This document shows, piece after piece, positions 32,751-45,972 of a DNA stretch of 64,000 bases. Source of the DNA: Antitrichia curtipendula (Eukaryota > Streptophyta > Bryopsida > Hypnales > Leucodontaceae); contig OX579636.1 of assembly GCA_951230915.1 (NCBI GenBank), forward strand, positions 5,595,001 to 5,659,000, written 5' to 3'. Under the pieces are notes generated by a model. The model was not told the origin of the DNA, searched no databases, and was given only the letters and a program-made list of their open reading frames with translations. Position 1 is the stretch's first letter. Each line of letters starts with the position of its first letter. Made by a program: the position numbers and the translations under genes.

Positions 32751-35700
32751 TCACCCGCCGATGTGGACCATGGGCCTATTCTGCGTCCGCGCCAACTCAA
32801 ACATACCTGCATGTGCGGCCTTCTTTCGTTTAACCTATGGAATCAAACCCCACTGTTAGTGGTGCAGGTTTTCAACCAAGACTTTTAACTCGGTGTGAAA
32901 GCAAAATTATTGTACTGTCTTCCCACCCGAAGTTCGCAAGCTACAGTAGTAGGAACAAGAGGTTAGGCATGTTCACATACCGCATCACTAATAACCTGCT
33001 GCAATTCTGGTTCCTCCATACCACTGCGAATTGCATCTCGTAAACTAACCTGAAGACCACCACAAGCAACTTAATGAAAGTAGATGTGGTTTAAGCCAGT
33101 TTAAAATGATTCCTCTTGAAACCCACACGCACACGCTTCCAATTCCGAACAATATAAGTTAGTGATCCTTAGGCTAGATTTTGCTTGCTCATTGAGGTGT
33201 GTTCAGGCAATTTTGAATCATGCATTATACGCCTCACATAGTATCTGATATAATGTGCTTGGTTCCCATTAAATGTCAAATAATTGACTGACGGGTGTAC
33301 GACATCAGGCTGGTAACAACGGCTTTCTTACTTTTACTTGGAAAGATTCTTCTCGAGGCTAAATAGAGTGATGAACATAACAAGTCAAACACCTTTGAAT
33401 ATGCACAATCGTCGGTACAAGGCCTACCTCTGAGGGACCGAATAGGCAGACTTTGAGGTTGCCGTCAGCCATGAGCCGTAACCGATTGCAGCCCGAACAG
33501 AAATGCTGCGTCATCGAGGTGATGAAAGACACCGTGCCTTGGTGCCCCTCCACCCGGAAATTCTTAGCTGTGTCGGTAGGGTGGTCTTTCAACCTGTATA
33601 TACTTGGAAACTTTCTCTTCTGGGACACAATTTCCAAGGCGTCAGTCCTCAAAACATCAAAAATACAGCTTCAGAAGATTTGATCACAATGAATAGCGAA
33701 CTGCAACACGGTATAACGTTCTCCCTATTAGTGACTTCAACGCCTAAACGGTAAGGCATCGTAGTCTTGAGCAAGTTCCAATTAATCAAAAGCAATTTGA
33801 AAACCTGCCACAAAACTGAATACCGAAAATACAAAGGATGTTAAAGGACTTACAATCGTGTGCATCATCTCCATGTATGAAACCAGCTTCTTAGAATTCC
33901 AAACATTGCCGTCGAAAGGCATGAATTCTATAAACCGGACATTGATAGGTTTCTCGCGCGTCAACTCAACAAAATCTAGGATCTCATCATCATTGAGACC
34001 TCTCATTATGACTGTATTTACCTGTGCAACCATAACAAAAGGAAAATAAAAAACAGTCCATAACACTACGAGATCAAGTTGCCCTAACTTGCCAAAACAA
34101 ATGTGAAAATACCATGAATGTTCAGAACAAATACAGAAAATAGTTTCACCGTGAAGATTACTCTGACGACATAATTGAACAAAAGAAGGTCTCAATGTGA
34201 CCTACTCCAAAGTGCTAAGAAAACATGAAGACCAATTTAAGTCTTTTGGTCCTTCAAGGGTTAAAACTCGCTGCTTTCGTAATCACAAGCAAACTGGCAA
34301 AGCAACAGAGTTCACAACAGACAAATGTCATACCTTCACTGGTGAGAACCCCAATCCCAACGCTGTGTCAATGGATTGTAGGACTTTATTATGCCCTTTC
34401 CGTCTGGTAAGGAGCTCGAACTTGGCTGGCACCAAGGTGTCTAGACTAATGTTTAGCTGATTCAACCCAGCCGCCTGCAATCGAGGCAGTTTCCGCGTCA
34501 AAACAATGCCATTGGAAGTCATAGCCAAGTATTTAAGACCCGGTAGGCTTCGTAACTGCTCGCATATTTCCTCAATATCCGACCTGATACTTGGCTCCCC
34601 GCCTGTGAGCCGTATCTTATCAACCCCACCTGCAACAAAAGTGCGTGCAATTCGGATGATCTCATTCTGAGAGAGCAGCGCAGCGTTTGGTGTCAACTCC
34701 ACACCTTCCGCAGGCATACAGTAATTGCAGCGAAGGTTGCAGCGCTCGGTGAGTGAGATTCTGAGATAGTTATGCTTCCTTCCATGCGAATCGGTCAGCA
34801 TGTCTGATACTCGATGTCTTTCTTCAACATCTCTCCTCGGATTGAGTAAGTCTGCTTCGAGAGTTGACCAGCTTCCGGAAAAGGCTGAAAAAGAAAAGGA
34901 AGGCACGCAAAACGTAAGCATCACTTTTAAACCTGCAGCAAGAACTCGAGTTTAAGAAATTTCAGATCGAATAAGCGTTTCGAAATAATGTGGGTCAAAC
35001 GTCAAGCAGCCAATGGGATGTCAATCGAGCTGCTCAATTCTAAACTATTGATAGAAAAATCCTAGGGAGTAATGAGAATGACTCAAAAACACTTCAAATT
35101 CTTTACTTTTTAAGTGAGAATTGAAGTTGTTTTTACCCCAAAATAAAATAATTTTTTTTTTTGAGGATGACAGGTATTTAATTGTCTAGATATAACAAAA
35201 TAATCTAGAATTAGTTAAATTTGAGTTGAGTTAATCCCACAAGTTCTGAGCCAGTATTTCAGACTGCTGAACTACAAAGTTCAGCTCACCAAGGTTAACC
35301 AGAAAAATTGCGCACTCGCCAGAAAGAAGAGCTTCATACCTTCTTCAGTGCTTGTTGCACGTCTTGAGATTTGTGAACGAAGGTTTGCACTGGTGACAAA
35401 ATTAGTATCCACATCTTGGCAATCATCGTCTGACACTTGCGTTTCGTTCTCTTGAACAGCCAAAGCATGGAAAGGTGCGACGCACCCCTGTCTACTGAAG
35501 ATTGCAGCTGCGCCTAAAGACCCCTGCTAGTACCAATAATTCAAACTTAGCAACACTTCAAATATCTCAATTGAAAATTCAAAACCTCAAGCCTAGAACA
35601 TTCTTCTCAATCCAAAACCTACAGAACATCGCAACATCCAGAACTTTTCCAGGTCAATCCTTACCCTCCGAGCTTCCATTCGGCAACCCTAAAACCGATC

Positions 35701-36003
35701 CCCGGCATCCCCAAATGCAAAAAATCAAGCTCGCTCGCAATTCCTTGACTACGTCACTTCCTTAATTAAAAGGACTTCAATTTAATTGCAAGCACTCTGC
35801 AAACCTTAAACCACGACATTGACAACGCTATTAAAGTCCTCAAACCACTCTCTCTGTCTGAATTCCAAGCACAGGATATTTATTTAAAAGCGGAATGAAT
35901 GGTGAACACATACATGGGATCCGCCAACGACAGGCGTGTTGGAGGTTGAGAGCGATCGGGACGCACGCGCGAAGGACAGAGCAATCCACTGTGCCCATCT
36001 CAT
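32751..36003 (-). CDS. CNX2: GTP 3',8-cyclase, molybdenum cofactor biosynthesis (CNX2/MoaA)
   Basis: Radical-SAM enzyme that, with CNX3, turns GTP into cyclic pyranopterin monophosphate in the mitochondrial matrix, the first step of molybdenum-cofactor synthesis. Seven exons on the minus strand: 36003-35914, 35523-35340, 34884-34334, 34021-33854, 33619-33428, 33049-32981 and 32834-32751. All have GT/AG borders and matching phases, giving 445 residues (Arabidopsis CNX2 is about 390). Exon 1 encodes an Arg/Ser-rich, acid-free [17 protein letters not shown] presequence typical of mitochondrial targeting. Exon 3 has the radical-SAM cluster CNLRCNYC and LTGGEP. Exon 5 has the second 4Fe-4S site (CSGCNRLRL then VC, spacing CX2CX13C). 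The last exon ends in HIGG with the conserved Gly-Gly tail. No stop or frameshift was seen. This is the best-supported functional host gene here. Confidence 0.95.
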
Positions 36004-39000
36004 ACTGGCTCCTAAACCGCCACAAACATAAGAGAAGGTGACCTTTACACCTAAGCAAAAAACAGAAAAACACCACTCGAATTCCAGAAAAAATTTCGAT
36101 CTTTTTGCAACCGACTCAAGCACAAATCGCCAAATCTCCACAAAGCAGCTCCAACGCTCTAAACCCTGAAAACAGAGCACGGGCTATTCTCGCCAATTAC
36201 AAAGGTGAAATTAAGAAAAGTGTTCCCGTAATCTGATTCTCTAATCTACACTACGAGTATATCAGCTGTATCGTAATCCGCTACTTAACCACCACCGCGC
36301 ATCCCTGGATTCCCGAGACAGCGATTGCATCGAATCTGAGAAAGGAATGAGAATTTGGTTCCGGAAACACAAAACAATGAATGCGCGTGGTAAAACCGAC
36401 TGGTCTCTGTCTAAGCTAGGTCGACAAATTTTCCAGCAGAGTCGGAATTTATGAAGAACAATGACAGGATTGGAATGGACAAACAGCGACGACGCGAGAA
36501 AGCTTTAGTTGCGAGGAGTCAGCTGAAGGAGAAGGCGGGCAGGAAACACCCCCATCGTTTGGATGACTATCATTCATCCGAGATAAGCATTATCCGGTAC
36601 CACCCCTTGCTGACCGAGTCTAAGGTAGTCTACTCTCAAAGTGACAATTTAACAGCTGATTGCTTTTTCGGGGAAGCAAAACTCCTTGAAAAAAATTTCA
36701 GCAAATTTTTGTAGCAAGGAAAATGGAATTGGCATCTAATCCAAGTCGTTTCATAATTTTTGGACCTTCATGGAATTAGTTACAATTTTTTGAAGTTGAA
36801 ATGTAATGGTCACAAAAAAAACACCTTATATTCTACTACACTTTTTTAAGCATGAGAGCTTAAGGTCAATTTTGGACACAACAATGATAATTTCTTTGAA
36901 AATTTATAGTTTATCATCCCATGGTTAAAGCCAACAAAAAATATTCCTTAAAATATACAATTTGGGATATGAATTTTTTTTAAATAAAGGTATGGAACAT
37001 AATTAAATCTTTTCATTTTTAGTCATATGCCAAATCAAATTTTCCAACTTCAATTAATTATTTGAAAATGTTAAATATAACCACCAAGTACGGTATTCAT
37101 AAGGTGTCCTCAAAAGACATGCTTAGAAAATCTGAAATCTTCTTTCAAATGCCAACAGGACTCTTAAAAAACCTAAGTTAGTTTAATAATAAAAAATCTA
37201 CTTGTATACTTATTTGGAAAAATATGGGTGTAGTTTCTCTTGATGATATTCATATTAGTAACATTGCTATGGTACATTCTTGATTTTAGGCAATAGTGAT
37301 TTATTTTCTAATGTTTAATTTTCTCATAAATATAGCTTGTTTAAACAGGAATAAATTAAATTTTTCTATATTGAAAACATGTAAATTTCAACTATTGCTA
37401 AATTTTATTGTGGATATTAATTCAATCTTGAAAATCAATATGGTAATATGATAATTACAACCCAAACACTATGCAAAATGTTCAATATACATAAAATGTT
37501 TAGAAGCTTAATCTTCTCTAATTGCAATATTTGAAATAGAATAACTTCCGAATGTTTGGAAAGGAGTCTAATTGTCTCTTTGACGGGCAATGCAGAAGTG
37601 AACATTGACTATACAATATTGTTAATACTAAACTTAAACTAGGATATTTTCAGTATGTACTTGGGAGGTTTGAAAATTTTAAATTTCTAAATAGTCTTTT
37701 CAATGTGATTAATGACACTATTTTGTGACAATACTAAATACTATGGTATTAAGTTCTTAATCACTCAATTTAAGATTCTTCCAAAAATTCAAAATGCAAT
37801 GCAAACTAGACTTTGACACTTTGTAAGCTATATATAAATCATTAGTTGAAAACAATGCAACAAAGATGATTTTATTAGCCTAATTAAAATTTTGACAAAA
37901 TACTCCTACAAGGTGATCCATTTCTACTTCATTTTTTGGCAATTGACTCTTCTATAAAATCCAATAATAATCCAAAATGATCCAAAATAACTTCAAAAGG
38001 TAGCATAACCACCAAAATCCCTTAACACCCAAAAATAGATGAAAATTCTCTGTAGGTAAATTAGTTGGATGGTGTCTTTTTAAAACTTTTTGAGTGCTTA
38101 TTTGGATTTATGATAGGCTTTTTTATGAGTTTATATTTTAATTTGGTGATTTTGAGTGTTATTTTACCAAGTTGAAATGTAGTTATGGAGCTAATTTTGA
38201 GGATGTCAAGTCAATTTGGGTGGTTTTCCTCTGCAGTTAGTATTTCTAGTTGGGTGGTTTGTCAACTACCGTTGTGGTCCCTATTAGGTCCTTCTTTCCG
38301 AATTAATTTTCACCCACTTGGAGAGAGAGAGATAATGCGAGTCCCGGCCGGTTTGAGCCGTGTTATGTTTTTTTTTTGTTGTGTGTGTGTCCAAGGTTGG
38401 ACAAGTGCGTGTTAGTTTTGGTGTGATGATATGTGAATGTGAGAGGTGGAAGTTATAAGTTGGTGAGAACAATATGAGTGTTATGTAGTGGAAGTTGGAG
38501 TGATGCGTGTTAATGGGGAGATAAAAAAATGTAAGATTAAGTTGAAGATTGTTTGATGGAATGAATTAGAAGTCTAAATATCAAGTGAGTGTGGAGCTAG
38601 TTGGAAGTGAGCTTGTGTCAAATCGGAGAATTTAAGAAGATGTTTAACAGTGATTTATTCACCAATTTTGTTAATATGATATGACTTTGAGCCAAATTGA
38701 GTGGTATGTATGTGTATTTGTTCTTGGTGAGCTGTGATAATTGAATGTGTTAATTGAAAATTTGGATTGGAATTGTGAATTGTGTATAAACTTGGTGTGG
38801 AGTGTCGTTGTACTTTGAGTGATTGCTAACTCTTTCAAATTGGGTCATTGTCTTCTATTTTTGGATTATATTACCTATTTTAGGAATAAATTCCATTAGC
38901 ATTGATTTCCTACTTGATCGTCTCCTTTGGAACAAACTTATTATACTAATAGGATAATTTCCAATTCGGTCATTATCCTTCTTCAACATTCTCTATTTAA

Positions 39001-39079
39001 TATTTATTGTCAAATGAACAAGCAAAGTTGTTGAATGGCACAAAAAAATAAAATCATAGGATGTACATTGTTTATTACA
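36004..39079. other. CNX2 promoter side and gene-poor AT-rich DNA
   Basis: The first few hundred bases should hold the CNX2 promoter. A plus-strand 87-codon ATG frame (36451-36714), Lys/Arg-rich at its start, points away from CNX2. It is unrecognised and may be chance. From 36.8 to 39.0 kb I see only AT-rich DNA and a short GT-rich patch near 38376-38400. Confidence 0.35.
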
Positions 39080-39558
39080 ACGTTACAACCATTGGATTGG
39101 CTTTTCTTAATTCCATAACTAAATCTATAATAATATAGGATTTTAAATCAATCTCTACTTCTTTCTACTTAATATAATATTTTTTTCAAGTATGAATATG
39201 GAATTTTTTTATTTAAAAAATAATAATATGTATCCCCAACTTATGTCTTCAACATATTATATAGAATTGCAAGTTTTAGGATCTACACATTTTTAAGTAA
39301 AGTTTTTGAAAGATAAAATCAAACCATTTAGAAAGAGTTGAAAATACTTCTTTTTAATATCCAAAAGACATGATTTTGCAATTGATAAGGTTTTTTATTC
39401 TCAAATTTTAGGAGGGTGTATTCTAAGAAGTTAAATAAAAGATCCTGTGGTTGGATTTTCTAAAAAATAAATACAGGTGAAGATTTTAGCCTTGCTTTGG
39501 AGATTAATATATTGAAGCAGTTTTTGGTCTCTAAACATGAAAGAACTTTAGGGGTTAA
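39080..39558. mobile_element. TTAA element, copy 5, 5'-truncated
   Basis: It ends AACTTTAGGGGTTAA at 39558. Interior matches to the family include CCATTGGATT, CTACTTCTTTCTACTTAA and AAGATCCTGTGGTTGGAT. The left half is missing, and divergence is higher than in copies 1-3. Confidence 0.5.
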
Positions 39559-42500
39559 ATAATTGTATTATTTTTGTTATATTTACTAAGTTATTTTTAT
39601 TTTTTGATATGGAATAATAACAATTAATGACAACATTTCACTAAATAAATTGAAAAACTTAATGTGATACATAATCCATAATATCACGTTATAAAAATAT
39701 AAATTTGGTATTTGAATACAATCTAAAAGGTTAAATTTAGCTCAAACAAGATGTTGTGACTATTTTGCAATAGATTAGGGCCTTTAGGAGGTAACTCTAA
39801 GTGTCCAAGCATTTCTAAGTGTGTTTTTTTACTATAAAAAAAGAGAATAAGCTTGTGGTTACCCAATGAAGAAAATTGATTTTTTTCAAAATCTAACCAC
39901 ATCAAGATGTTTAAAGAACTTACTTGTTGGTGTGCATACCTTTTTTGAGTATTAAAATGCATAGGATTTGTGAAATTATAACTAGAAAAACGTAAATATC
40001 ATATTTTTGGTATGCAACCTCTCTCCATAATGTTTGAATAATTTGCATATAAGAGTTTTTTTGGATTGGAGGTAACATGAATATTAGAAATTGTGTTGGC
40101 ATACTAAAATTCACTTTCAAAAACTTTAAGTTCAAATGAAGAGCTATCAAACCCATTACACAATCCATCTTGCAATTGTTGACATGTCATTTTTTTTAAT
40201 AAGTAGACATTGCAAATAAATCCAAATCAACACTTGCATGTTTAAATTTTAAATGGTGAAACTCATGAAAACACTTTATTCTTTTTATTGGGACCATTTT
40301 CAAATCAAATGAATAAGTATATTTTTTTAGACTTCATAATCAAACAAAATTGGCAAGCTTTACACTTTTAGGTCAATATATGCCTTTCAAAAATCAAACA
40401 TTTGCCTTTTTCAATAAAACATAACAACTTCCAATAGTTAACCTTCAATAGTGCCTATAAATTTTTTCAAAACGGTCAAAAGATTTTACTTTTTGACACA
40501 AACGAGCTAAAATTTTGAATCAACCATATATGGTTGATAAGGCAGTTAGGGATTAATGTAAAGGAAGTGCACCCATAGTTGACACTAATAGCAACTCCGG
40601 ATTTTTATCATAATAATTAAATGATTAATTACCTAGATGTTATTGACAAGTGATACAAAGATTTCAATGTGCTTCAACATGCATTACTTGGATACTATAT
40701 GTATATTATGAAATTTCAAAATATTGCTTATAGATGTTTCAACAGTCAATAGGGAAAGTCACAATTTGTTTTCTCCCCAAACTCCTTTCCATAAATTCGT
40801 TGAAGATTTGAACGTAGTAAGCTTACAAATAGGCACATCAATAGTTTTAATGAATTTGCTTAAATTTTCTTCCATAGCCTGTGAGACAATTAGAGCCTCA
40901 TTCAACTTGTTGAAATTTATGAAATTGCTCAAAAGTCTATTGTGACTCCCCACCATTGGTATTTCACATTGATATTTTAGGTTATGAACTTAGTGACATA
41001 ACATTACAAACTTGGTAACAAAACATTCACTAGTCTTCATTTGTATTGCCCTTTTCTAACATAATTATTATAATGTAGAACATTGTACATCATTTCATCC
41101 CCTCAATGGAATGATAAGGAATATTTTGCACCTAACAATAGCTATGTGGGAATGTAGCAAGAATGGTGATTGTAATCATATCACAAAATATGTTTTGCTG
41201 AAGAATAGAGACTGCTAAATTTATAATCATTTGATTGCTACCAATTTTTTTTAATTTAAAAAAAAAATTCCAAAATAGAAAAAAATTGGTAGCAATTTGT
41301 TACTCACAAATGTAACACAAATTCTCAAGGGTAGGAAAAGGCCCAATTTCTTATTAAAATGCATAATTATTTTGACAATATGGATGAATTTTGTGGATGA
41401 CAATGTAAGAGAGAAAAAGACAGCCTCTTTGAAGGCAACTGGATATTATGGACTTTGGGGTGGTGACAATTGAATGATGTAAAAGCCAACATGTAACATG
41501 TTCATTGGAAATTATAAAATTGCTAAAGTAGTCCCCATTTTGTTTACAAAGAATAAATTTTGTATTATGACTTTTCCTAATGCTAGTATTTACTAGGCTC
41601 TCATATTGTATTCAAAATTATTTGCATCTTCTATTAAGAAGAAGAGTAATTGTGGTAGTATGATTAGAGCTTTGGGGATAGTTCAAAACTATAAAGGCTT
41701 AGGTAGCAAGCATCTTGTATCATCAATATCTTAGTTCTATTGTCACTTTTTGATCCAAATATAAGTGTCCCATTTTAAGTCATGATGATTATGGGTGCAC
41801 ATTGTATTCACCAAGTGCAAGCCCCAGATTGGCAAAATAAATATGTTTGACTTTAATAATAGTGCAAAATGAACACTTAAAGGAGTTGCGGCCACTTTTT
41901 GGCCAATGACTGACAAAGAATCTTTGTATACAGGACAAAAGTGCAATTGTTTGTATTTGGAATTTTGTGCAAAAAAAGGAAGGCATCGACAGTAGTTTGA
42001 TCTCTAGTGAGCATTTTTTTAATTTATAAAAGTTGATGATGTCATACAATGTCAAAAGGATGATTTTCATAGTCACTAGCCACGCGTTTAAGGGTTAACC
42101 TTTAACTATGGAGGGCTTTGACATCCAATCTATGGATGATGAACAAATTCATTTTCTTGTTTTGGGCTTGTTGTTGTTTGGATGAAAGTCATCCTAATTT
42201 GTCGATCAACTATTTATCAATTGGATTTGATGTTACTAGAGTAAATATTTTTCAAAAATGACAAATGTGGAAGTATGCTAAGTGGTGACCAAGCCAAAAT
42301 TATATAAACTTTAGTTAAAACTGGATTTGCAAATATGAGGTCATAGATGTAAAGAACACAAAAATTCTAGAAATCACCATGCCAAGAGAACCTCCTTTGG
42401 AATCCATTCCAACAAGTTTTACTCCAAAAATGATAATATTTTGCTTGTGTTTTGAATTTTGAAAGGAATTTAAGAAATTCCTTTCAAAATTCATAAAAAA

Positions 42501-42739
42501 ATATCGGAGATAGCATTTGGGAATCTAACCATATTAAGGGTGGAGTCTAAAATTCAAACCCTACAACTTTCATTTTTATATCAGTTCCAAAATATTCTTC
42601 TAAATAGTACTTTATAACATAACATTCACTAGCAAGTCACTGGTATTGCCTCCCCCAAACAGAATGATGTGGAATATTCCACATCAAATTAGTAACTACA
42701 CATACACTCATCAAAATGTGTCAGAGAAATGAAGTGCAA
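39559..42739. other. Gene-poor AT-rich DNA
   Basis: No gene supported across 3.2 kb. A small foldback, TTGGTAGCAA/TTGCTACCAA, lies at about 41236-41298, and TTTGAAAGGAATTT is inverted at about 42458-42490. Confidence 0.35.
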
Positions 42740-43330
42740 AAGCTAGTACCTTGATCACAATTGTAAACGAAGATGAACTTGTTTATGATGGACAAAATAA
42801 TTGATTTGTCCTATCGCCATTACAAAAATAATTCAGATTTTCTTTCATACAAAGACAAATGTGAGAAATGAAAGAAGCCACAAAATTTTATATTTTGTGG
42901 ACAAAGTATGAATATTTGAAGTGTGTTGTCCAATTGGCCAAAATGAGTCTGTAGACTACTCCAAATTAGCAAAAAAGTGTTTCGATGATGGTCATCTTGT
43001 CACCTAAATTAGTCACAACATTTTTTAACATGGCTACAAGATTTCCTATCATGGACATGACATTGAAGGAATAAAAAAATAACTTTTTACTACCACTTTA
43101 CACTAGAAAGGTGTAAGTGTCCTATGACAGTCACTAATAACTCCATAACCATCTTCTAAGGCTTTAATTATAGCCACAAATCAATCTAATGTAGTTCTAA
43201 TCCCAATTATTAGGAAAAATCTGTCATGAATTAACATTAGACTATAATGGACAATTCCCTAGGTGCATGTCATGGGAGATTTGCCTATCATAGGCAGATT
43301 TACCTTAGATCAGTACCAATAAAACTTTCA
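42740..43330. repeat. Dispersed repeat, copy B (first copy at 30240-30790)
   Basis: Collinear with copy A over about 550 bases, including ACAAAGTATGAAT, GAGTCTGTAGACTA and the GTCATCTTGTCACCTAAATT block. It is unclassified and non-coding. Confidence 0.6.
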
Positions 43331-43565
43331 AATTTCAAATAATACTTTCATCAAAACATCTCATAGTTCTTTAAAATTGAAGATCTCTACAATTATGTTA
43401 CTTAGTTTTGGTTGAAAAATCCATTCATGACTCAAGAGTTACATGTTTAATACAAGCTCTTCACTTATACACATGGGGTGGTAGAAGGTGAGGCAAACAA
43501 TGTGGGATATATACATTAAAATTAGTAGGAACTCTAGAAGTCATAGTTAAGTCAAATCAAAGTAG

Positions 43566-43952
43566 GAATTTTATTTGAAGTAGAGTTCAAGGATTTCAAA
43601 CCTCATTTAGGCATAGTAGAATAAATTTTTCCAATAAAATTTGTACTAAAAAAATTTGGTAAATTTATCTAAGTTTCATCTCCAAAAATTTGTATAAGAT
43701 TTCTAACCTCTAATCAAAAGTTATAGACAAATTTCAGAGAAGGATTGGAAGTGACATTTTTTTAACATTTTCAAACATCCTCTCTGAATTTTATCTTTAA
43801 CTTTTGATTGGAGACTTGAAATATGAAAAGGATTTTTGGAAATGAAACTTAGATAGATTTCTCAACTTTTTTTTAGTTCAAAGTTTTTTGAAAAAAATTA
43901 TTCTACTATGTCTAAATAAGGTCTGAAATTCTACATCAAACATAATTTTTAT
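43566..43952. repeat. Large imperfect foldback, about 390 bp
   Basis: The left arm (43566-43737) and right arm (43786-43952) are inverted copies: CATAGTAGAATAA against TTATTCTACTATG, CTAAGTTTCATCTCCAAAAA against TTTTTGGAAATGAAACTTAG, and CTAATCAAAAGTTA against TAACTTTTGATTGG. Arms are about 170 bases with an estimated 75-80% identity and a short centre. It could be a foldback transposon or an old inverted duplication. No clean flanking duplication was seen. Confidence 0.75.
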
Positions 43953-44230
43953 ATTTTGACAATGAGCGGTCAAGCTCTCATTTTCAAATTATCCTATATC
44001 CTTTGAGGATTCATGCCGGACAATTGATTTCAATTTGAAAATCACATCTCCAACCTTCGTTTCCAAAGATGTCATTGAAGCAATTTCTTTGATGGGTCAT
44101 CCGTTTGTTTTTTTAATGGCAAAGGGTTAAATCACATTGATGTTTAATTCACAAGGCAGAGGGCATAGACAACGGTAGAATTAGAGGGGGGATCAGATCC
44201 GGGAACAAATGCAGAGGAAGCAAGACCGTC

Positions 44231-45214
44231 TCACTCAGTTTCATTTGACGTAGACAAACGGTTGGGCCAACTTACATATTCACAAGCGGTATTTGTGCAT
44301 CGTAGATGTCCCAAGCAATTGGACAATTTGAAAGAAAGTTGAGATGCTGATTGAATATGCGTAGTAGCTGTTCGAGTCCAAGCGTGTCTGTCATCCTTTT
44401 TATCCATGCCGTGCAGTTGTCCGACCTTGGTGAATAGCAAATACTTCCGCATCGAAGGGAGTTCAAAGATAATATCACCATTAAAATCTGGGGGCAGATA
44501 TTCTACCTTCTCTATTGTAATTGAATTGTAATCTAACTTGCTAAGAATTGACCTAGCGCCTTTGGTTGTATTCAACTGGCGTAGGCAGGAGACGATACTT
44601 TCAGCATGTGGCAAGGGAGGTTTGGAAGTGGATGGACCTAAGCGACAGGAGGGACCAGACTCAAGAACGAAAGGTGCATGCACGACCGTGGGTCCTATAA
44701 GGTTAAGAGTAGTGAAGTCTGGCGTTGAAAGGATGCAATCACTATCAGAATCATCACTAAGAAGCAGGACTGGACCATCGACATGCTCTAATTTAACATT
44801 CCGAAGCATTGGAGTGACTACTAATGTTGTGGAAGAACGTCTCGGTAAAGAATCGACTGCATTGTCCTTCATTCCATACACGCGGTAGTTTCCAGGTGAC
44901 AAAGACCAGAACTCACCGCCAAGAGAGTCACATGACATCTACGCTACAGTGTGAGAGACTTGCCTCGAGACTGGGTCAATAATGTCCAAATCCAAATGCA
45001 AAGTACCTTCCACAATCTGGAACCTAGAAGCCAAAAAAGAACCTATAACTCTAGTGAGGCCATCCTCCTCTACGCCAAAAGAAATCGGCACTGTCAATCC
45101 ATCTCCTCGAATTAGAACCGCATTAAGGATGGCATCCTCCAAAGTAGATATGGCAATCCTAAATCTGAAGGAGGGAATACAACAAACATGCAGAACAAGG
45201 AAATGTAAAATGTA
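44231..45214 (-). pseudogene. Unrecognised gene, two-part frame with one internal TAG
   Basis: From an acceptor near 45163 (a pyrimidine run then CAG) a frame runs leftwards through LEDAILNAVLIRGDGLTVPI to HTVA, meets TAG at 44939-44941, and continues immediately with MSCDSLGGEFWSLSPGNYRV to 44231. That is about 300 codons in all. The second part has an acidic patch (LLSDDSDSDC) and ends with NCLGHLRCTNTACEY, a Cys arrangement (CX5CX4C) resembling half a zinc-binding site of transposon proteins. A short minus-strand frame upstream (45393-45265, MSFVTRNGYYLNGTC...) may be a further exon. I know no matching family. The arrangement, divergent from the ORF at 45973, suggests a mobile-element gene pair. 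If translation starts at 44938 the second part could still be expressed. Confidence 0.45.
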
Positions 45215-45264
45215 GCTACCGAATTCCTTGAATAAGAAACGTAGTGTTTGAGGACTACGTCAAT

Positions 45265-45393
45265 TTAGTCTTTTCGTTTAATAACCAAAGACATGCCACC
45301 ATTTAGTAGTTCAAGAAGGCACTGTATTACTGAACCGAATTTGGTGGTGCACGTTCCATTCAAATAGTATCCGTTCCTAGTTACAAAGGACAT
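45265..45393 (-). CDS. Small 42-aa ORF
   Basis: An ATG frame ending in TAA, reading NGYYLNGTCTTKFGSVIQ in the middle. It is on the same strand as, and just upstream of, the two-part gene at 44231-45214, and may be part of it. Function unknown. Confidence 0.25.
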   Translation of the reverse strand: MSFVTRNGYYLNGTCTTKFGSVIQCLLELLNGGMSLVIKRKD

Positions 45394-45972
45394 TGTTGGA
45401 TCTGCAGCCAGTTGGAACCGGCAGCATATCTATAGATCCTGCACAAACAACAAAGTGTCTCATTAGACTAAATTCTCGAAGTATGCGTGATTATAAGAGC
45501 AGTCCTTGAAGTTATTTTTGAAAAGGCAATCAGTCTATGAACAGCTAGAACTACTGCACATGTAATTAGAAGCAAGTAGGCTCTTAACTAGTAAATCTTC
45601 CATAATTTGACCTCCCTCCAGACAACCGTCAATTGAAGTGTCAGAATATTCAAACTGCAAATTGGTGGCGGGACCAACTCTTTAGAACGGCAACTGCCTT
45701 CACGATATTGATTTTCATAATAAATCAGTCATGACGGTGCTACGGATTTGAATATACCAACCTATCATTAGTGGACATTGGCTCGTTGGAATGGCTTCAT
45801 GCCATTGGTGATTCTAACATGATCCCTAACATCCCGTTGGACTGTAGAACTAAGTCTTTATGGCGCAAGCTCTTGAAATAATACCAACATAGGTATTATG
45901 ATACATAAATAGAACTAGGGTAATAAGTATTGTGGGGAGTGGAGCTGACAATCAATTCCTACGTCCTTCAAA

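Noticed and set aside
33643..33652. CNX2 exon 5 starting at the AG near 33643
   Set aside because: It would break the reading frame. The acceptor at 33620-33621 keeps phase and gives the expected KRKFPSI start.
42085..42098. Another TTAA element end (TTTAAGGGTTAA)
   Set aside because: It lacks the four Gs of the family terminus, and the sequence to its left does not match the shared interior.
44112..44124. TTAA element end at AAAGGGTTAAA
   Set aside because: Only a short word match; no family interior beside it.
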